Assembly (NCBI RefSeq): GCF_001640805.2
Contig: NC_066833.1
Span: 9,534,715 to 9,598,714, forward strand
DNA: 64,000 bases
Reading direction: 5' to 3'
Source of the DNA: Lates calcarifer
Taxonomy: Eukaryota > Chordata > Actinopteri > Centropomidae
The notes under the pieces are model-generated. The model was not told the DNA's origin. It ran no database searches and was given only the letters and a program-made list of their open reading frames with translations. The position numbers and the translations under genes were made by a program. Below, one piece after another: positions 22,476 through 35,085 of this stretch (positions are counted from its first letter, which is position 1; every line of letters starts with the position of its first letter).

Positions 22476-24955
22476 ATGTTTTAATATCCTCTGTGAATGT
22501 GAGGCTGTTTTTCTGTGAAACGCTGCAGTGAGTGTGTTTGAATTGAATTTGGTCGGTGTGCTGGGTTGTGGTTTGTGTCGGACACGATCATTTGTTTTTC
22601 CTGAAAACTGACGGGCGAAAGAGAATCGGTAATGAATTCATCTGAGATGACCTTGTCGCCTGCCGCCAGGAACTGATGTTTTAAACATCTAGACCCTAAC
22701 TGACATCGCCCTCGCTTTGTTTGAAGTCCTCTCACCTGCTGTTAATACAACCATCTGTGCCGTGCTCGTCGCTGTGGGACACACTCCTGGCTGGCTGACA
22801 AAATGGTTTCAGCGTGTCAAAATGAAATGTATGTCCACTGGAGTTTTTGCTGTTAAATTGTTTGCATTGTGCTAAGAGGCAGATATCTTGTTCCACGTTG
22901 ACCAAACATCTCACAGAGATCCACGTGTCTTCTTCTATGACACATACGAGGACAAAAGAGGATGATCCACAAAGCAGAGTACGCTGACAGTGAGGATCAC
23001 ATGGGGACTCCAGTCCCTGTCTTTGCTTCCACTGAGTAATCTCATCTCGATTCAATAGGTGCTGAGAACACAGAAAACAAAGCATTAGTCTCAAAATACT
23101 CGGCCACGCTGATGAAAGTAGATTTCAGACAAGTGCAATAAAACAGACATCAAACATACTGACAATGAAGGATGACGAGAATTAAGGCAATTTTCTTCAA
23201 GAAGTGTCTAATTCTTCGTCTATAAATGTGCCTATGGTTTAAAAAAAAAACATAACACATCTCCAGACTTAAGAATTTAAGATGACGTCCAATAACAACA
23301 GAGGTGTTTTGACAGCTTGTCAAAATTCTCCCAGTGGGAGTACCTATTAAAAGTCTATATCATTTTCTCACCACCAAAAACCACCAGTGCTCAATATCAA
23401 CACACTTTAACTGCACAAAATAATAAAAAAAAATCCTTTTATCTAAATGTACGTATGTGCAGATATGATATGATTAAAGATGATTATATGTAAAGTGTGT
23501 TTTTTATCGTTTGTTCATTGGGCTTTATAAGAGCAGTTACAGTATTTTTGACTTCTCCTCGTCTCAGGTCACATCTGACACTTCATCACACATTGTCCTT
23601 GAACGGCTGAGTAACTCTCCAGGATAAAAGCACTCGTGAATAATCCTCACAAACCAGGCCAAATGTTCAATCATGTTGTCTTGTAGAACGGGAGAAAACA
23701 CAGGCCCAGACAAATGCTGAAGCTGAGACTAGCGGATCATATGTATTGATATTCTTATTACCTGTCCTTCACTTAGTAATTCACTGGCTCTCTGAATCTC
23801 TGCCCCTTCCAAGATGAGCTCGCTCTTCTGTTTCAGGAGAATCTACAGGAGGCAGACAGAGCAAACAGTTCAGGTGTTCACAGCAAGAGAAGGGAGAAGA
23901 TGAAGTTTATTAGGTGTTCATTCAAATGGAAAACATTAGTTGGGATAGTGTAGAGGAATATTCCAACCAAAACCGAGGTTAGGCTCCTGCAGACTGTAGA
24001 TTTACAACAGTCACAACGGCTTCTGACGGTGAAACCGCAGCGTAAACCACTCACCATCAAACCAGTGGTGCTCACACCACTCTGTATTAATCACATATGA
24101 GTAACCAGATTGGTTATAGGTCTATCCAGTCGCATCCCGAGGCGTTCTGGTCTGTGACTATCGATAACACCCCTTGGAAATAGAAAATGAAGTGAAAATG
24201 AAGCAGAGAACACAGGAAACAAGCCTGGTATATTTTCTTAATGCTGAGATATTCAGCTGTAAATACTGGGTTGTAAAACAGGGCAGGGCATCTATAGGTG
24301 AAAGGTTTCACCATTTAATTTAACACATGATAAAGCGCAAGATCATACAAACCTTTTTTTTTTTTTATAATTTTCCATCACTGAAATGGCATCACTTTGA
24401 TTTAATGTCAACAACTCTTCAGTGCCTCTGTGAAACCCCCTCTTCTCTGTCATGTTTTAATAGTCACTGAAAATTCTGCTGCATCAGTTTCAGGTCCTGA
24501 CCCACAATCAAACCTGCTCCTGCATCCTCTCCAGCGATTGACATTTTAGGCCTAAGCTTTGGTGACGTGTCACAGAGGACACGAGGCTGCTGAACGATAA
24601 CCTCACTAATGATCCACACCTTAGAAATTAAAACAAACACTGGCATCCTCTGACTTTCTCTTGTATGTAACTCAAGATGTTTTGAGAGTTGGTTCCTCTG
24701 AGCATCATGAAAATTTAATTTTAGAAACCGTTGAGAAACTTTGAGGAAAACATTTTTCACTTTAAAGACTTGAACTACAGGTATGTGCTGTACCAGTATA
24801 TAAATGGTGAAAACAGATTGTACAGGTTCTCAAACACCCAGGACATTTCCCTTGTAAGAAACTGCTTCTGCTGAGTTTCTATTCACTCTGGTTCTTTTCA
24901 GAGAAATTTTCTAATACTTGGAGCAACACAAATTCTGCTCGCCTCCATAATTCTG
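22476..24955. other. unannotated noncoding stretch
   Basis: The longest frame is a 120-codon minus-strand one (22732-23094), Cys-rich but without a recognisable domain. A T13 run lies at 24354-24366 and an A10 run near 23241. No repeat family is recognised. Confidence 0.5.
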
Positions 24956-24959
24956 GGGT

Positions 24960-25318
24960 GGCAAGTTAAACTATTTGCATGGCTAGATTCAAATTAACTT
25001 TCTTACTGAGAGTCAGATGAAAAAATCAATACCACTCACTCGTATTTATGCTAACCTAGAGCCAGGAGGCAGTTAGCTTAGCATTAAGACTGGAAGAAGT
25101 GGGAGAACAGAGAAACAAGATACAGTGTTTTCTAAAAAATGTGTTTTCGATGTGTTGGGAGGTGTTTTCCTCCCCTGCTTTCAGACTTTATGCAAAGCTA
25201 ACGGCCTCCTGCCTCCAGCTTTATTATGGATAGCATAGAGGCATGTGAGCGGCATTGATTTCATCAATCTCCAGGGACTGAAGCATATTTCCCAAAATAT
25301 TAAACTACTCCTTTATTG
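24960..25318. mobile_element. palindromic non-autonomous element, copy 2 (near complete)
   Basis: The left arm, at about 25000-25093, contains agatgaaaaaatcaatacca, 'gagccaggaggcagttagct' and 'tagcattaagactgg'. The right arm at 25182-25283, read in reverse complement, repeats the same order: 'gattgatgaaatcaatgccg', 'ggaggcaggaggccgttagc' and 'tttgcataaagtctg'. The two arms could fold into one hairpin of about 95 paired positions around an 88-base loop. The right end, catatttcccaaaatattaa plus 'actactccttta', matches the family terminus. It has no coding capacity. Confidence 0.8.
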
Positions 25319-25539
25319 AGTTTTGAATAAGCCTTCTCTTCTCATCCCACTTAATATTTTATTGTTGGAGTTTGTTTTTTTTTCCCAACTAGATTTTCAG
25401 CTGAACTGTATTCAGAAATGAAGTCAGTAAAAAACAAACTGTGACCCAGTTGTCCAGTTATCAGGCGCGTTCTTGTTCTTATTATGTGTTGTAAGCTAAA
25501 ATCTTTACAGTTCAGTAACTGATACCAGGCCTGAAGTAA

Positions 25540-25795
25540 TCAAAGAAGAAGCCACTAACTGAAAGTTAAGGCTTGAAGTTTGGATTTGAACGCCTCAGCA
25601 GAGTCAGACAGTCTGATGTCAGCAGGGAGGTTGTTCTAGAGGAAGAGGGCATGATGGGAAAAAGGCCCTGAAGCCTGCTGACTTCTTTTTAACTGTAGGG
25701 ATAGAATATAAGGTTTAAGGACATCAGACAGGTATGAAGGAGCCATCAAAAGCACTTTAAAGTCTGATCTGACATGGATATGAAGAGTTCATCTG
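25540..25795 (+). repeat. dispersed repeat resembling a common teleost family
   Basis: The blocks gttaaggcttgaagtttgga, 'gcagggaggttgttctagag', 'aaaaaggccctgaagcctgc' and 'aaagcactttaaagtctgat' follow the order of an abundant fish repeat ('gcaggtcgttccaaag', 'aaggctctg', 'agtgctttaaaggt'). The meaning in that family is not known to me. Identity is low, so the call is tentative. Confidence 0.4.
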
Positions 25796-28098
25796 AATGA
25801 ATAATAAAGACTAAGCTGAGACACCGTGTCTGCAAAAGCAGGACAGTCACATTAGCTGTGGGTAACTAAAGGTCAAGCAGAAAGGCTACGAGCTAATCAC
25901 ACCACCTCACCTGTTTACAAAAGTTTAGTTCTTTAATGATATTAAATACGTTTTGTGGCAGATGCGATTGACCCACAGATTATATTAGTTAGTAATCTGT
26001 GTATTTAACAAGTTGAATATTTGTTGATACTCGACGCATCAGTGTTTGTTTTCAGGATCAAACCACCAACCTGTGGTTAGTTAACTTCTCTATCTGCTGA
26101 GCTGCAGCCGCTCAACGTCAGAGTACTAGATGTCTGAAAACCACAGGAACGTGTTGTAATTAATGTTCCTAACATTTTACACATTTCAAGCTTCTACAGT
26201 CCTAAAAAGTTTAACCCTAAACATTCAATCAGTGGCTCATTGCAAGTTCTTAAAATAGAGACGATGGGAATAGAAGACTAGAAACAAATCGGATGGATTT
26301 GCTTTGGTGTGATGGTTTTGTTTTTTGGTTTTTCACTGTATAAGCGTGTGATCCAGCATCCAACGTTTTTATTCCTCTGTGATCAGAGGGGAATGCAATT
26401 AATCCTGCATTGATCAGACCTTCATTTAGCCAAGACGAGGTAGTTTGTAATATTTGTGCTTTGCCATGTTCTCATCCGTGCACTCAATTCATTTTTGATC
26501 AATATGCTATTAAAGGGTCGTGGTCCTGAGGCATGAGCAGCTTTCTTTTGTTGGTGGGGTAGCTCCGGTGTGTTTCGTAGAAAGGCCCTCGGGTGTCAGG
26601 ATGACTGACGTGAGGGTTAAAAGAAAATTAGTTTGCATCCAGGTAAGCAAGCCTAATGTAAAGCAGCAAGTGTCGAGTTGAAATCATTGATTTCTGTTAC
26701 GCCTGTCCACCTGGTGGCCTGAGAGGTGAAAAATTACTCACCCTGAGGTGAGAGTGGTCTGTCAGCGCAGAGCGATGGACTCAGATCAGAGTGAAGTGAA
26801 ATCCTGTGAAGAAGTAAATTTCTTTCTTTTCCCATCTTAATATCTTCACGAGTCTCTCATTGATCTCTAAATTAAGTGCACAAATGTAAAAGGATATTAA
26901 AAATGAATCTCAGTACACTTCCTCAATTCCTATCAACATGTTTTATGCTAATAATAATTCCCTCTCCAGCCAAACCGATCAGACTGGGCTGCACTTAAAA
27001 TAGAAACTCCTCCAAATTATACACATCTACTCAATTTCAGCTCTAATATTACAATAATAATAAATTAGTCATAGCTCCATTTATCAACCATTTACATTAG
27101 TGCTGATGAATTATTAAGATCTTGTGAATAAGTTTCCTAAAGGAACATGTAATACCAGTTGAAGATGATTCATTTTCATTCAGGGGACATTATGATTGTA
27201 TCAGGAGCCAACATTAGGAAGCACTGGGATCATTATAAAGATGCAATGCTTCATTTGTCTCCCGAGAGAAAGGCGTCTCTGGTTAATCAGAATAAAAGCA
27301 AGAATGCATGTCACTGACAGCAGAGGACAACTAAAGAAATACAATCAGATTTTAAAAATATCTATGCACATATCCACTGGTTTCTGTTGTTTCCTCACCG
27401 GATGATCTCTGGTTCATCTCTCTCACCACACCCTCTCTGCACCCCTGCTGGAAAGGACTTTGAAATGTACATATTTTTCAGCCTTTGAACTACACAGGAG
27501 CAACACCAATCAAGAATTTATCACACACTCGAGGACTGAGTCCTCTGATAACATGCTCTCTAAAGTCAGTCTGGTCGGACCATCTTTCTTTACAGTCCCC
27601 TACATTCGCCCCACCATCAAACAGAGCAAAAGAGTCTGCCTCATCACTTTGGGGAAATACAGGTTTCTGCAACACTCCTGTGGTCGCCGGGTAAATTTTC
27701 CAAGGAAGACGGTGAATGTGATTGAGGTGTCAGCAGCTGGCATCTTTGGATTAGAGGGATTGTGGGAGCAGCAGGTGCTGCCACAGTCGGTAATGGAAGT
27801 CTCATTTTCCTTGATGTAGAAAGGTAAGACCCACCGCCTGATAGCCCTCAGCTTGAAAAGGCCAGCTCTGCTGGTCGGGGATTCTGCAGGTAATAGAAAT
27901 ATCCTGTCACCAAAACGAAGATATTTCTAATCTAGACCAGAGCTGCATGTTCACAAATTTAAAATTTATTTTTTCAACATAGAGAGAGAACATAGTTTAT
28001 CACTGTAGGAGTTATGGACATCGTTTTTCAATTCAACAAAACTAACCTAATGTCTTTATGATGCTTGAATACACGCATCATCTTAAATTCACAAAAAA
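25796..28098. other. unannotated interval with one enhancer-like patch
   Basis: There is no gene I can support. A 119-codon frame at 27460-27819 has no recognisable domain and ends without splice or polyadenylation context. The patch at 26380-26620 is listed separately. Confidence 0.5.
26380..26620. promoter_or_regulatory. candidate conserved regulatory patch with OTX/homeodomain words
   Basis: The word tgcaattaatcctgca at 26394-26409 joins an ATTA homeodomain core with TAATCC, the preferred word of OTX/PITX-type factors. The symmetrical tgatcagaggggaa and tgatcagacc words lie within 40 bp. The patch has no open frame or simple repeat. Function is inference from motif content alone. Confidence 0.2.
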
Positions 28099-28099
28099 G

Positions 28100-28378
28100 A
28101 TGTGGTTAGCCTAGCTTAGCATAAAGACTGTACATAGGGGGAAACAGTTAGCCTGGCTCTGTTTAAAACACCAACACCTTTAGAGTGCTCTAAGTAAGTT
28201 TACCCATGCCTGTGCAGATATCTAGTTTATGACGACCACATTTAGCAACGCACAGCTAGCTGGAGATGCTACACCAGTTGGATGGATAAACTGTTGTTTT
28301 TACACTTCTTTTTGTGACTGATGATATAAGGTATAACTCAGGTTTAGAGACATTGGTAGGTGGATATTTGAACTTTTT
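28100..28378. mobile_element. palindromic non-autonomous element, copy 3 (truncated)
   Basis: The left part, 'ggttagcctagcttagcata' (28103-28122), 'aagactgtacatagggggaa' and 'acagttagcctggctctgtt', is the classic inner side of one arm. The right part, 'gttgtttttacacttctttt' (28294-28313), 'ataaggtataactcaggttt' and 'ggtaggtgga', is the family's inner segment in the opposite orientation. The outer ends of both arms are missing or too decayed to see. Confidence 0.7.
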
Positions 28379-29738
28379 AGAGTGTGTTTTTTTCTTAATC
28401 TTTATGTCAGGTGAAGCTAACCTCTTCAAGAGAAAAAAGCAAAGTGGTGTACTTCCCTAAATTCTAAACTATTCTCTAAAGAGATTCCTTGCTTTGATTT
28501 ATTGCAGAGCAGTCATACAGAGTCAAACTCACATCTCGACGTTTGTCTTGTCCTAGTTTGTTTGCACAGAATGAGCAAAGAGTTGTTCTAAAGGCTGTAA
28601 GTCGTGCAAGCCTGTCACACAGGCAGAGCTGTTCTCCACGGCTTGAAGATGGAAAACTCAATGAATAGGGACCGCAGTATTGTACAGCAGTGTGTTAGTA
28701 TTAATGTTAATCAGTAGTGGGCTGTCAGGGCCCAGTGAGGCCTTCTCTGCTGTCACATTCACTGAATTATATTTTTATTTTTGTATTTTACTGTATTTTT
28801 TTATGTTGTGTGATTGGACAGCCAGAGATCGTACCGGTCAGAGCTAGCTAACTGCAGCTATAGCTGCTAGCGCAACCTAAAACATGTTAGCATAGATTTA
28901 ACAGCTGTTTTTTCAGCCCACAGTGGCTGAAGGAGGAGGAAGAGTTCACTCTGTTGTAGAGGTTTATCTGTGTGTCTCAGTTCAACGAGTCCTTTCTCTA
29001 ATGCTGAAGTCTGTCCAGTCGTCGAATGTCCGCTCGACAGAAGCAGCTTTTTTTATTTGTCTACAGATAATCAGCAGTTTCAGTGAGTAAAATGTATTTT
29101 ATTTCTATTTTGATGTTTAAGTTTTTGTCATTTTATGAGTTAATATTGATGCTTCTGCTGCAGATGATGCTGCAGTGTTTGAAGACCTGTTGAATTGTGT
29201 TCATTGGGTTTTCATAGCGTTGCTTCAGTAATGTCATTTATTCTGGTTACGTGACCTGTCTGTGATGCACAGTTCAGTTGTACTGTGTTTCTGGTAGGTC
29301 ACCAGTGAAGGCCTAGGTGTGAAATTCACATTTGTTTTCTTCTTCAACTTAAATCTGACACAGTCAGTAGGAGAACTACCATTCTGAATGAATGTGTACA
29401 GTTTGTCACTGCAGATAATCTTAGCGACAACACAGATGTGTCATTCTGCATCACCCATTAACTCTCACTGAGGACATACATAAATAAAAACGCAGGTAAT
29501 TTAAACCCATCCTCTGCCTCTACCTTTACACCACCGTCTCTGTCGAGCATTATAGCCTGTTTAAGTTCTTTAAGTGTTTTTATGAGATGTTTAGATCGTT
29601 TCTTCTTCCCCTTGTGCACATGTTTGTGTGCAGTGTGTCTGTGACAGTGAGTACACAGGCTCGAGTTTTCACACTGGAGGTGCCAATTAGCTCTTGGAGA
29701 TGACAAGAGAGCATGAGTTGGCTCAGCAGTAACGAGCT
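28379..29738. other. unannotated noncoding stretch
   Basis: AT-rich sequence with a T-rich stretch at 28770-28805. Short words such as 'agctagctaactgcagctat' at 28843-28862 are partly self-complementary. No gene is supported and no repeat family is firmly recognised. Confidence 0.5.
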
Positions 29739-29739
29739 G

Positions 29740-30120
29740 CTCCAGCAGAACTTCTCTGCCTCCTTTCCTCCTCTGCTCTTAGAATCTGCCCCTGTTTTTC
29801 TATCATCCTGTTCCTTGCTCTGCTCCTGCCAGCCCATTGCTTATTTCCTCTGTCATTTTTTTTTTTTTTTTTTTGGTATTGCCCACCTTTTCCAGCCCTC
29901 CCCGTCCCTTTGCCTCTGCTCTTGCTTTGTCATTTTGTGTGGGCACCCGGCTGTCTTATTATAGCTCTCTGCTTCCAGGAGACTTTTTCTTTCTCTTTCT
30001 TCCTCCTCTCTATTTTACCCCTCCTGCTCTGTCCTCACGCCTCTCTTCTCATTCAGCCTATTTCCCTTTCATGTTATCTTCTTATCCTTCCTGCTGCTTC
30101 CCTATTTATTTCCTAACAAT
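29740..30120 (+). repeat. pyrimidine-rich tract with T19 run
   Basis: About 380 bp in which the plus strand is dominated by C and T, for example ttctttctctttcttcctcc near 29988. A T19 run lies at 29856-29874. This skew opens frames of 68-98 codons rich in Ser, Leu, Phe and Pro, which are artefacts of composition. Such tracts occur in introns and can adopt triplex DNA. Confidence 0.8.
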
Positions 30121-33100
30121 TTTTAGCCAGTGACTCAAAAAGTCTCGGAGTCATTACGGATTCAAATGAAATACATCTTCATTTCTTATTATGAATTCAG
30201 CTTTTATTTGGGGTGAAACTGACCTTTGATAAACTTTCACCTCACTCTTATTTTATAACTTAAACTACATTAATTCTCCTGACACTCGCAGCCCTGTCAC
30301 TTCACGGCTGGCCGGGCGTCCTGGTGAGATTCTCACCTGGGCAGCTGTCCAGTAAATCAATCAGAGTCCTGCGAAATCTGGCATATCTCGTCTTCCGGAA
30401 CTGGTTCCAGAAAATTGATGTCCTTGGGAGCTGTTTAAAAAAAAAACCAGAAAGGAAAAACCTGACACAGTATGACAGGTATAAGCAGGTAAAGTGCTCT
30501 TGCTGATTCTGTGAGTGAGGTGCTCTTTGAAGATGCTTTGATCATGACCTGGGTTTGAGAACAGGTGGCAGGACCTCGTGGCAAGCTCAGTCTACACAGT
30601 CGACAACCTTCTGTAACTGTAACTGAAATACCAGGATGAGAAGCAGCACCAGGGTGAATTCTTTTTCTCTTTAACCGGACCTACTTATTTTCTCCTGCAG
30701 TGACCTTCACAAGCTCTCATTTGTTTTTTTCCCCGCTCTCCTCCCTCAGAACACGTCCTTACATTAAAGATTTTAGGTTTACAAAGTTACACTGGCTCAA
30801 GCAATGGGTCACGCTGTCGACATTTTTACTGTAATGGGTGATTCGCACCAGCAGTGTCATCCCCATCTGCTTGCTTCCCCTTCAGTTAATTAAAGTATCT
30901 GCAGCTACAATCACCAGGATCCAATAAAAAAGGCATTTAACCTTCTGAATTTTCCTTCATGCCAAAGTGCTGAGCCATTTCACAGATTCTGGGTTTATAC
31001 GGTTGCAGTATCACCCACACTGTGAGGTCCAGCTGTTGTGTCAGAACATTTTTACTTAAAGTAAAACTCAGCTGAAAATTACTCTGCAGATATGTTTCAT
31101 GAAATGTGGAAATAATACAAATAAAAATGTGTTGTGGCAGTATATTCGTGTTTGAAAATCTTACATTTTGACCTCAGCAGAGGTGGATGATCAATAAGAC
31201 AAAACAATGGTTATTTATGTTAATGGTTCTCAGCTGAACTCGTCCTGTGGGGATGAGACTCGCTGGTTTTCCAGGATCGCAGGAAGCATGTCGTTCATCT
31301 GAGGTTAGTCAGAACCTTTCAGAAACTAAATGGATGTTCATTCCTGCTGATCCATTCATTGTATCAGACTTAAGTACCTTTCTGTAATTCATCGGAGGCA
31401 TCCAAGCAAGTAATGGAGCAGCCAAGTGAGTCACAGGTTGTGGTTATAAGAAAGAAAGTTCTGAATCTGCAGTACAGCGGAGAGCTCGCACACAAAAGTC
31501 TAAAGCCATGTTTTCACCTTGTCATTGTGGGTTATTGAGTGCAGACTGATGGGCAAAAATAGCAGTTTTTAACAATTAAATGTTGAGAAAGAGAGGGGAT
31601 GTTTAACACAAACACATATACAGAGCATAAGAGAAGACAACACAGCTTTTATTATATATAATCCATTATTTTATGAATCAAACTTGCTGATCACAGTGTG
31701 AAAACAACGGCTCGTTGATTTACCGTCAGGACTAATTACTTTAAATAAAGTCTGTAAGTAAAAGGATGTTTTTTAGACCTGCAAAGCTGCTTTTACCAAA
31801 GCTTTTTTAGTTGTAAGTTGAGCATCAATGTTGCACCATCCAAATAAAGTGTGAGCAGAAGTGTCACAACACTGTGAAGAGACTGTGCTGGTCAAGCTGT
31901 GTTCCCCAGCTCTCACTCGGTATCTGCTGCTACAGACTTCAGCCCTGCAGCCCCTGAGGAGAAGTGGCTCAGAAAATGGATAGATGGACCTAATTGGAAA
32001 TGTTTTTTGGGAGTGAGAGAGACACATTAGTTTACTTAGCACTGTCCTTCATCGTTGAACAGCTGAGTGTGAGTGTTTGTGGCAGGCCATACAGGCAGGG
32101 AATATTTTGTTCCAACAACGGCCTCGGCCAGAAAATGAGTTTTGAGAGCATGAAACCTCAACAATTGGCAAAGCAATCACTGACTCACTCATATTGATCA
32201 ACAACCCACACAGATTTATTCTGGTCTTTTTGAACTATGGGCCATTAGAACTACAATTACTGGATTCTGTTGTAGTAAAGGTCCAGTGAGTCACTGTCTG
32301 TTGAAGTGCTTCACCCTGAAAAGTCTAAACTGCGTAGAAGAGATCTGAACCGTGAGGCTACGAACAGCGTGACCATGTCGAATAACACAGTGCAGCAACT
32401 TGTAATTACACTTACTTTCTGTAAGGTTAATAAAAGGCCCACACTGGTGGGCTATCTAATATTAAAACTGCTCAAAACCTGCCTTAAAATTTGAGATATT
32501 TCTTTAAAATGTCAAATATATCTGTGTAAATCCACAACAATCAGTTAACACCAGAAAATCCTCAAACATCCTCTGCTTTATCGGGACAGTTTGAGCAGAT
32601 TTGAGTTTGTTTCACTTTGATTCAGACGCTGCAAAATCCTGGTTGGTGCCCAGAATGAACTTTTTCTTCATGTATCCCACGCACTTTCAGTCAAGTGAGT
32701 TTAAAACGTTTCATTTGAAGGTTGAATTTTGTTTCCCTGGACAAATACTCACTGGTGTGTTGATCTTTTTGAAGTGCAAAGACTCAGTGGGCAGAAATAG
32801 TACCGGCCTAATAGCACAGGAAAGTTTCTGTACATTACTGCAACATTTTACCCAGAGAAACTGCTGGTTGACAAAAAAAAAAAAAACCTTTTACTGCTTC
32901 TTAAAGACGCAAATTAACAATTTTGACATTTGAAAACTCTTTCACATGTTGATTTACTAAAACATGAATAATTCTGCTCTAAAAGCAGGAGCAATTAGCT
33001 TATTTAAAACCACTCATAAAACAGTTACATGCTGCATGTTAAGGGCCAAACAAACAGTCAGCAGTCTTCTCATGCTGTTACCTTAATCCCTGGTATTATA

Positions 33101-33155
33101 CAGTGTATTTCTGCTTCTGCTTTTTTGGTCATTGCTTTTATATTTTGACTCGATG
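30121..33155. other. unannotated noncoding stretch
   Basis: No supported gene. The 110-codon frame at 32601-32933 runs into an A14 run (32873-32886) and has no domain. No repeat family is recognised. Confidence 0.5.
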
Positions 33156-33156
33156 A

Positions 33157-33212
33157 CGTAAAGCACTCTGAATTGTTGTTGAAATGTGCAACACAAATAA
33201 ACCCGCCTGGTC
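33157..33212 (+). repeat. LINE/SINE tail remnant
   Basis: The string gtaaagcactctgaattgtt, followed by 'gttgaaatgtgcaacacaaa' and 'taaac', matches the 3' tail shared by several fish retroposons ('gtaaagcactttgaattg...aaatgtgctatacaaataaa'). Only the tail is left. Confidence 0.55.
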
Positions 33213-34780
33213 TGTGAAATCAGAAGTAGCAGAAACCTCAAGGGGTTCAACCAGTCTGATAAAATTCATGTGAAATCCAATAACTGTTGTCGTGGTTACC
33301 CTGAATTTGATCTGTGGCTGGTCAGAGCAGCAGCAGGTTCATGGGAAATAAAGGTAATTTAATTGCATATGTCTGTATATCTGTGCGGGTCCCGTGCTTT
33401 GAGTGTTTTCAGATGTTGCCCTATGTGCTGTTTAAGTCATAACACGCTGGTAATCGTAATTGTAAGTGACAGCTTCCTCAGTTTATGATGTTTTTATTTG
33501 AAGTGCCACAGTCGACTCTCCAGTTAGAGTTCATGTGATACAGCAGCACAGCGATAGGCAGTCACAACGTTACCGCGTCTCTTTTTTTACAGCTCTTATC
33601 GCCGGCCTTTAATTCAGCGCCGTCTAAAAGGCCACGAGAAAGTGATTAAACTTTTTTCTTCTTCCAAAATAAAAATACAAATTCAATTAATTTCTCATTT
33701 TGCCGTCTTTGATCTGTTTATCACTCTGATCTGAAGCGAGTTATCTCACCACTTCATCTATGCTCAAAAACTCACATCCAACATGTGTCAGTGTTTAGTG
33801 GAGCGAATTTTCCTCCGCTCCTTAAACGTGATCAACACAGACGAAGAGATTAAGACTTGATGTTCGTCAGTGTTGGCGAGCGATGCTGTCACGTTTGTCA
33901 CTTTGTCAGATTAGACTTACTATGAATTCAGTTACACAGTGATGACGAGAACAGTGCAGGAAAAAATTGTAAGACAGATGGGACTTCATGGAGATGGAGA
34001 AACTTCTCCAGCCGCTGATTTGAATCCATTTATGTGAGTCAGTGTTTTCACACAGTTAATTAATTATCTGTTACTAGATAAGAAGGTGGGAGTTATTTTT
34101 GCAAGCTGAAACATGAAGAAACAAAAGAAATGCACAGGAAAAGTAGGTGAGCTTCTTCACATTAAATGGTTTTACCTCGGCTCTGGCATCAAGATAAGTG
34201 ACAAATGACTGGACGGGTGGCGGGAAGAAGGGCACAGTTTAAAATGACATTTCAGCCATAAGGACAAAAAAAAAAAAAAAGCTGCATATCGCTTTAAGCA
34301 AGGAGCAGTTGCTTGTGTTTGAGTGCCACATGGCAATGGGAGGAATAGGCACAATCTTATCTCTGCTGCGCTCTGTGACTGATTCCCATGTGGTACACAG
34401 ATTGCATAATGAAGCTGGACCGTGAAAACCCACAGATGTTATTGTGAGCCACCCTGCCAGTGGTTGGCAGAGAAGCCTGCTGCCTGAATGGTCCTACAAT
34501 GTGTTTTTTGTGTGTGGGTGTGGGCACGAGAGAGATGGAGAGAGGGATGCAGCAGAGGGAGCCCACTGGTTTTCAATGTGCCGTGGCATGTGTTGGTCGG
34601 ACGGGGGGTGAGGGGTTTGTTGATGAAGGTGTGTGGGCAGGATTATCCAGGTGCACCTCAGGACGCAGACAACCTGTGCAGTACCTGATGTTTGTGTTTA
34701 CCTCTTCACCACTTTTTGACATGCATATGATGCTTTTTGCCCTTGCTGAATTAACAGCTATAGTCTCATGAGTGAATGAA
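33213..34780. other. unannotated interval with one enhancer-like patch
   Basis: An A15 run at 34266-34280 is the only simple repeat. The 103-codon frame at 34460-34771 overlaps another in a different phase and has no domain. The segment at 33585-33720 has words such as attcaattaatttc (33681-33694) and a TCF/LEF-like ctttgat (33707-33713), and could be a regulatory patch. That is weak inference. Confidence 0.45.
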
Positions 34781-34787
34781 TGTTTGG

Positions 34788-34800
34788 CCAGCAGGTGGCA
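34788..34800 (+). promoter_or_regulatory. CTCF core motif match, forward
   Basis: The 13-mer CCAGCAGGTGGCA fits every position of the CTCF core pattern CCASYAGRKGGCR and is followed by GC. CTCF is the zinc-finger protein that anchors chromatin loops in vertebrates. It lies outside any repeat that I recognise. A motif match is not proof of binding. Confidence 0.5.
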
Positions 34801-34899
34801 GCAGAACCCGACATATATACGATATACGCTACTCGTACGTCAGCCAGCTAATCGCTCACTTTGCTTGTTAAAATACTAAAAGAGCTCTCTCCTGCTGCA

Positions 34900-35085
34900 G
34901 ATTTTCTCCCACAGTCCAAAGACATGCAGGTTAATTGGTGCACTCTAAAGTGTCTGTAGGTGTCGTTTTAAGCGTGAATGGTTGTCGGACTGGCGAGCGG
35001 TCCAGGGTGGACTCAGTGTCAGCTGGGATTGGCTCCAGCTCCCCCCTGCAACCCTTAAGGATAAGTGGGGTAGACGTTGAGTGAA
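34900..35085 (+). mobile_element. 5'-truncated SINE/LINE-type element, 3' part
   Basis: The order 'ttctcccacagtccaaagac' (34904-34923), 'atgcaggttaattggtg', 'actctaaagtgtctgtaggt', 'gtgaatggttgtc', 'gactggcgagcggtccaggg', 'gtcagctgggattggctcca' (35019-35038) and 'acccttaaggataagtgggg' (35051-35070) is that of a very common teleost SINE-like element. Its full copies begin with a tRNA-related head and end in ATGGATGG repeats. The head and the terminal repeat are missing here, and a segment near the middle is deleted. Confidence 0.8.

Noticed and set aside
27460..27819. 119-codon plus-strand frame with an overlapping second frame
   Set aside because: No motif, splice context or similarity that I recall.
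28700..29310. Words resembling a dispersed repeat ('gggctgtcagggcccagtga', 'gtgaaggcctaggtgtgaa')
   Set aside because: Suggestive of a decayed hAT-like element, but I could not define ends or confirm a family from the sequence alone.
29713..30133. Three hydrophobic frames resembling membrane segments
   Set aside because: They arise from the pyrimidine-rich composition of the plus strand, which forces Phe, Leu, Ser and Pro codons.
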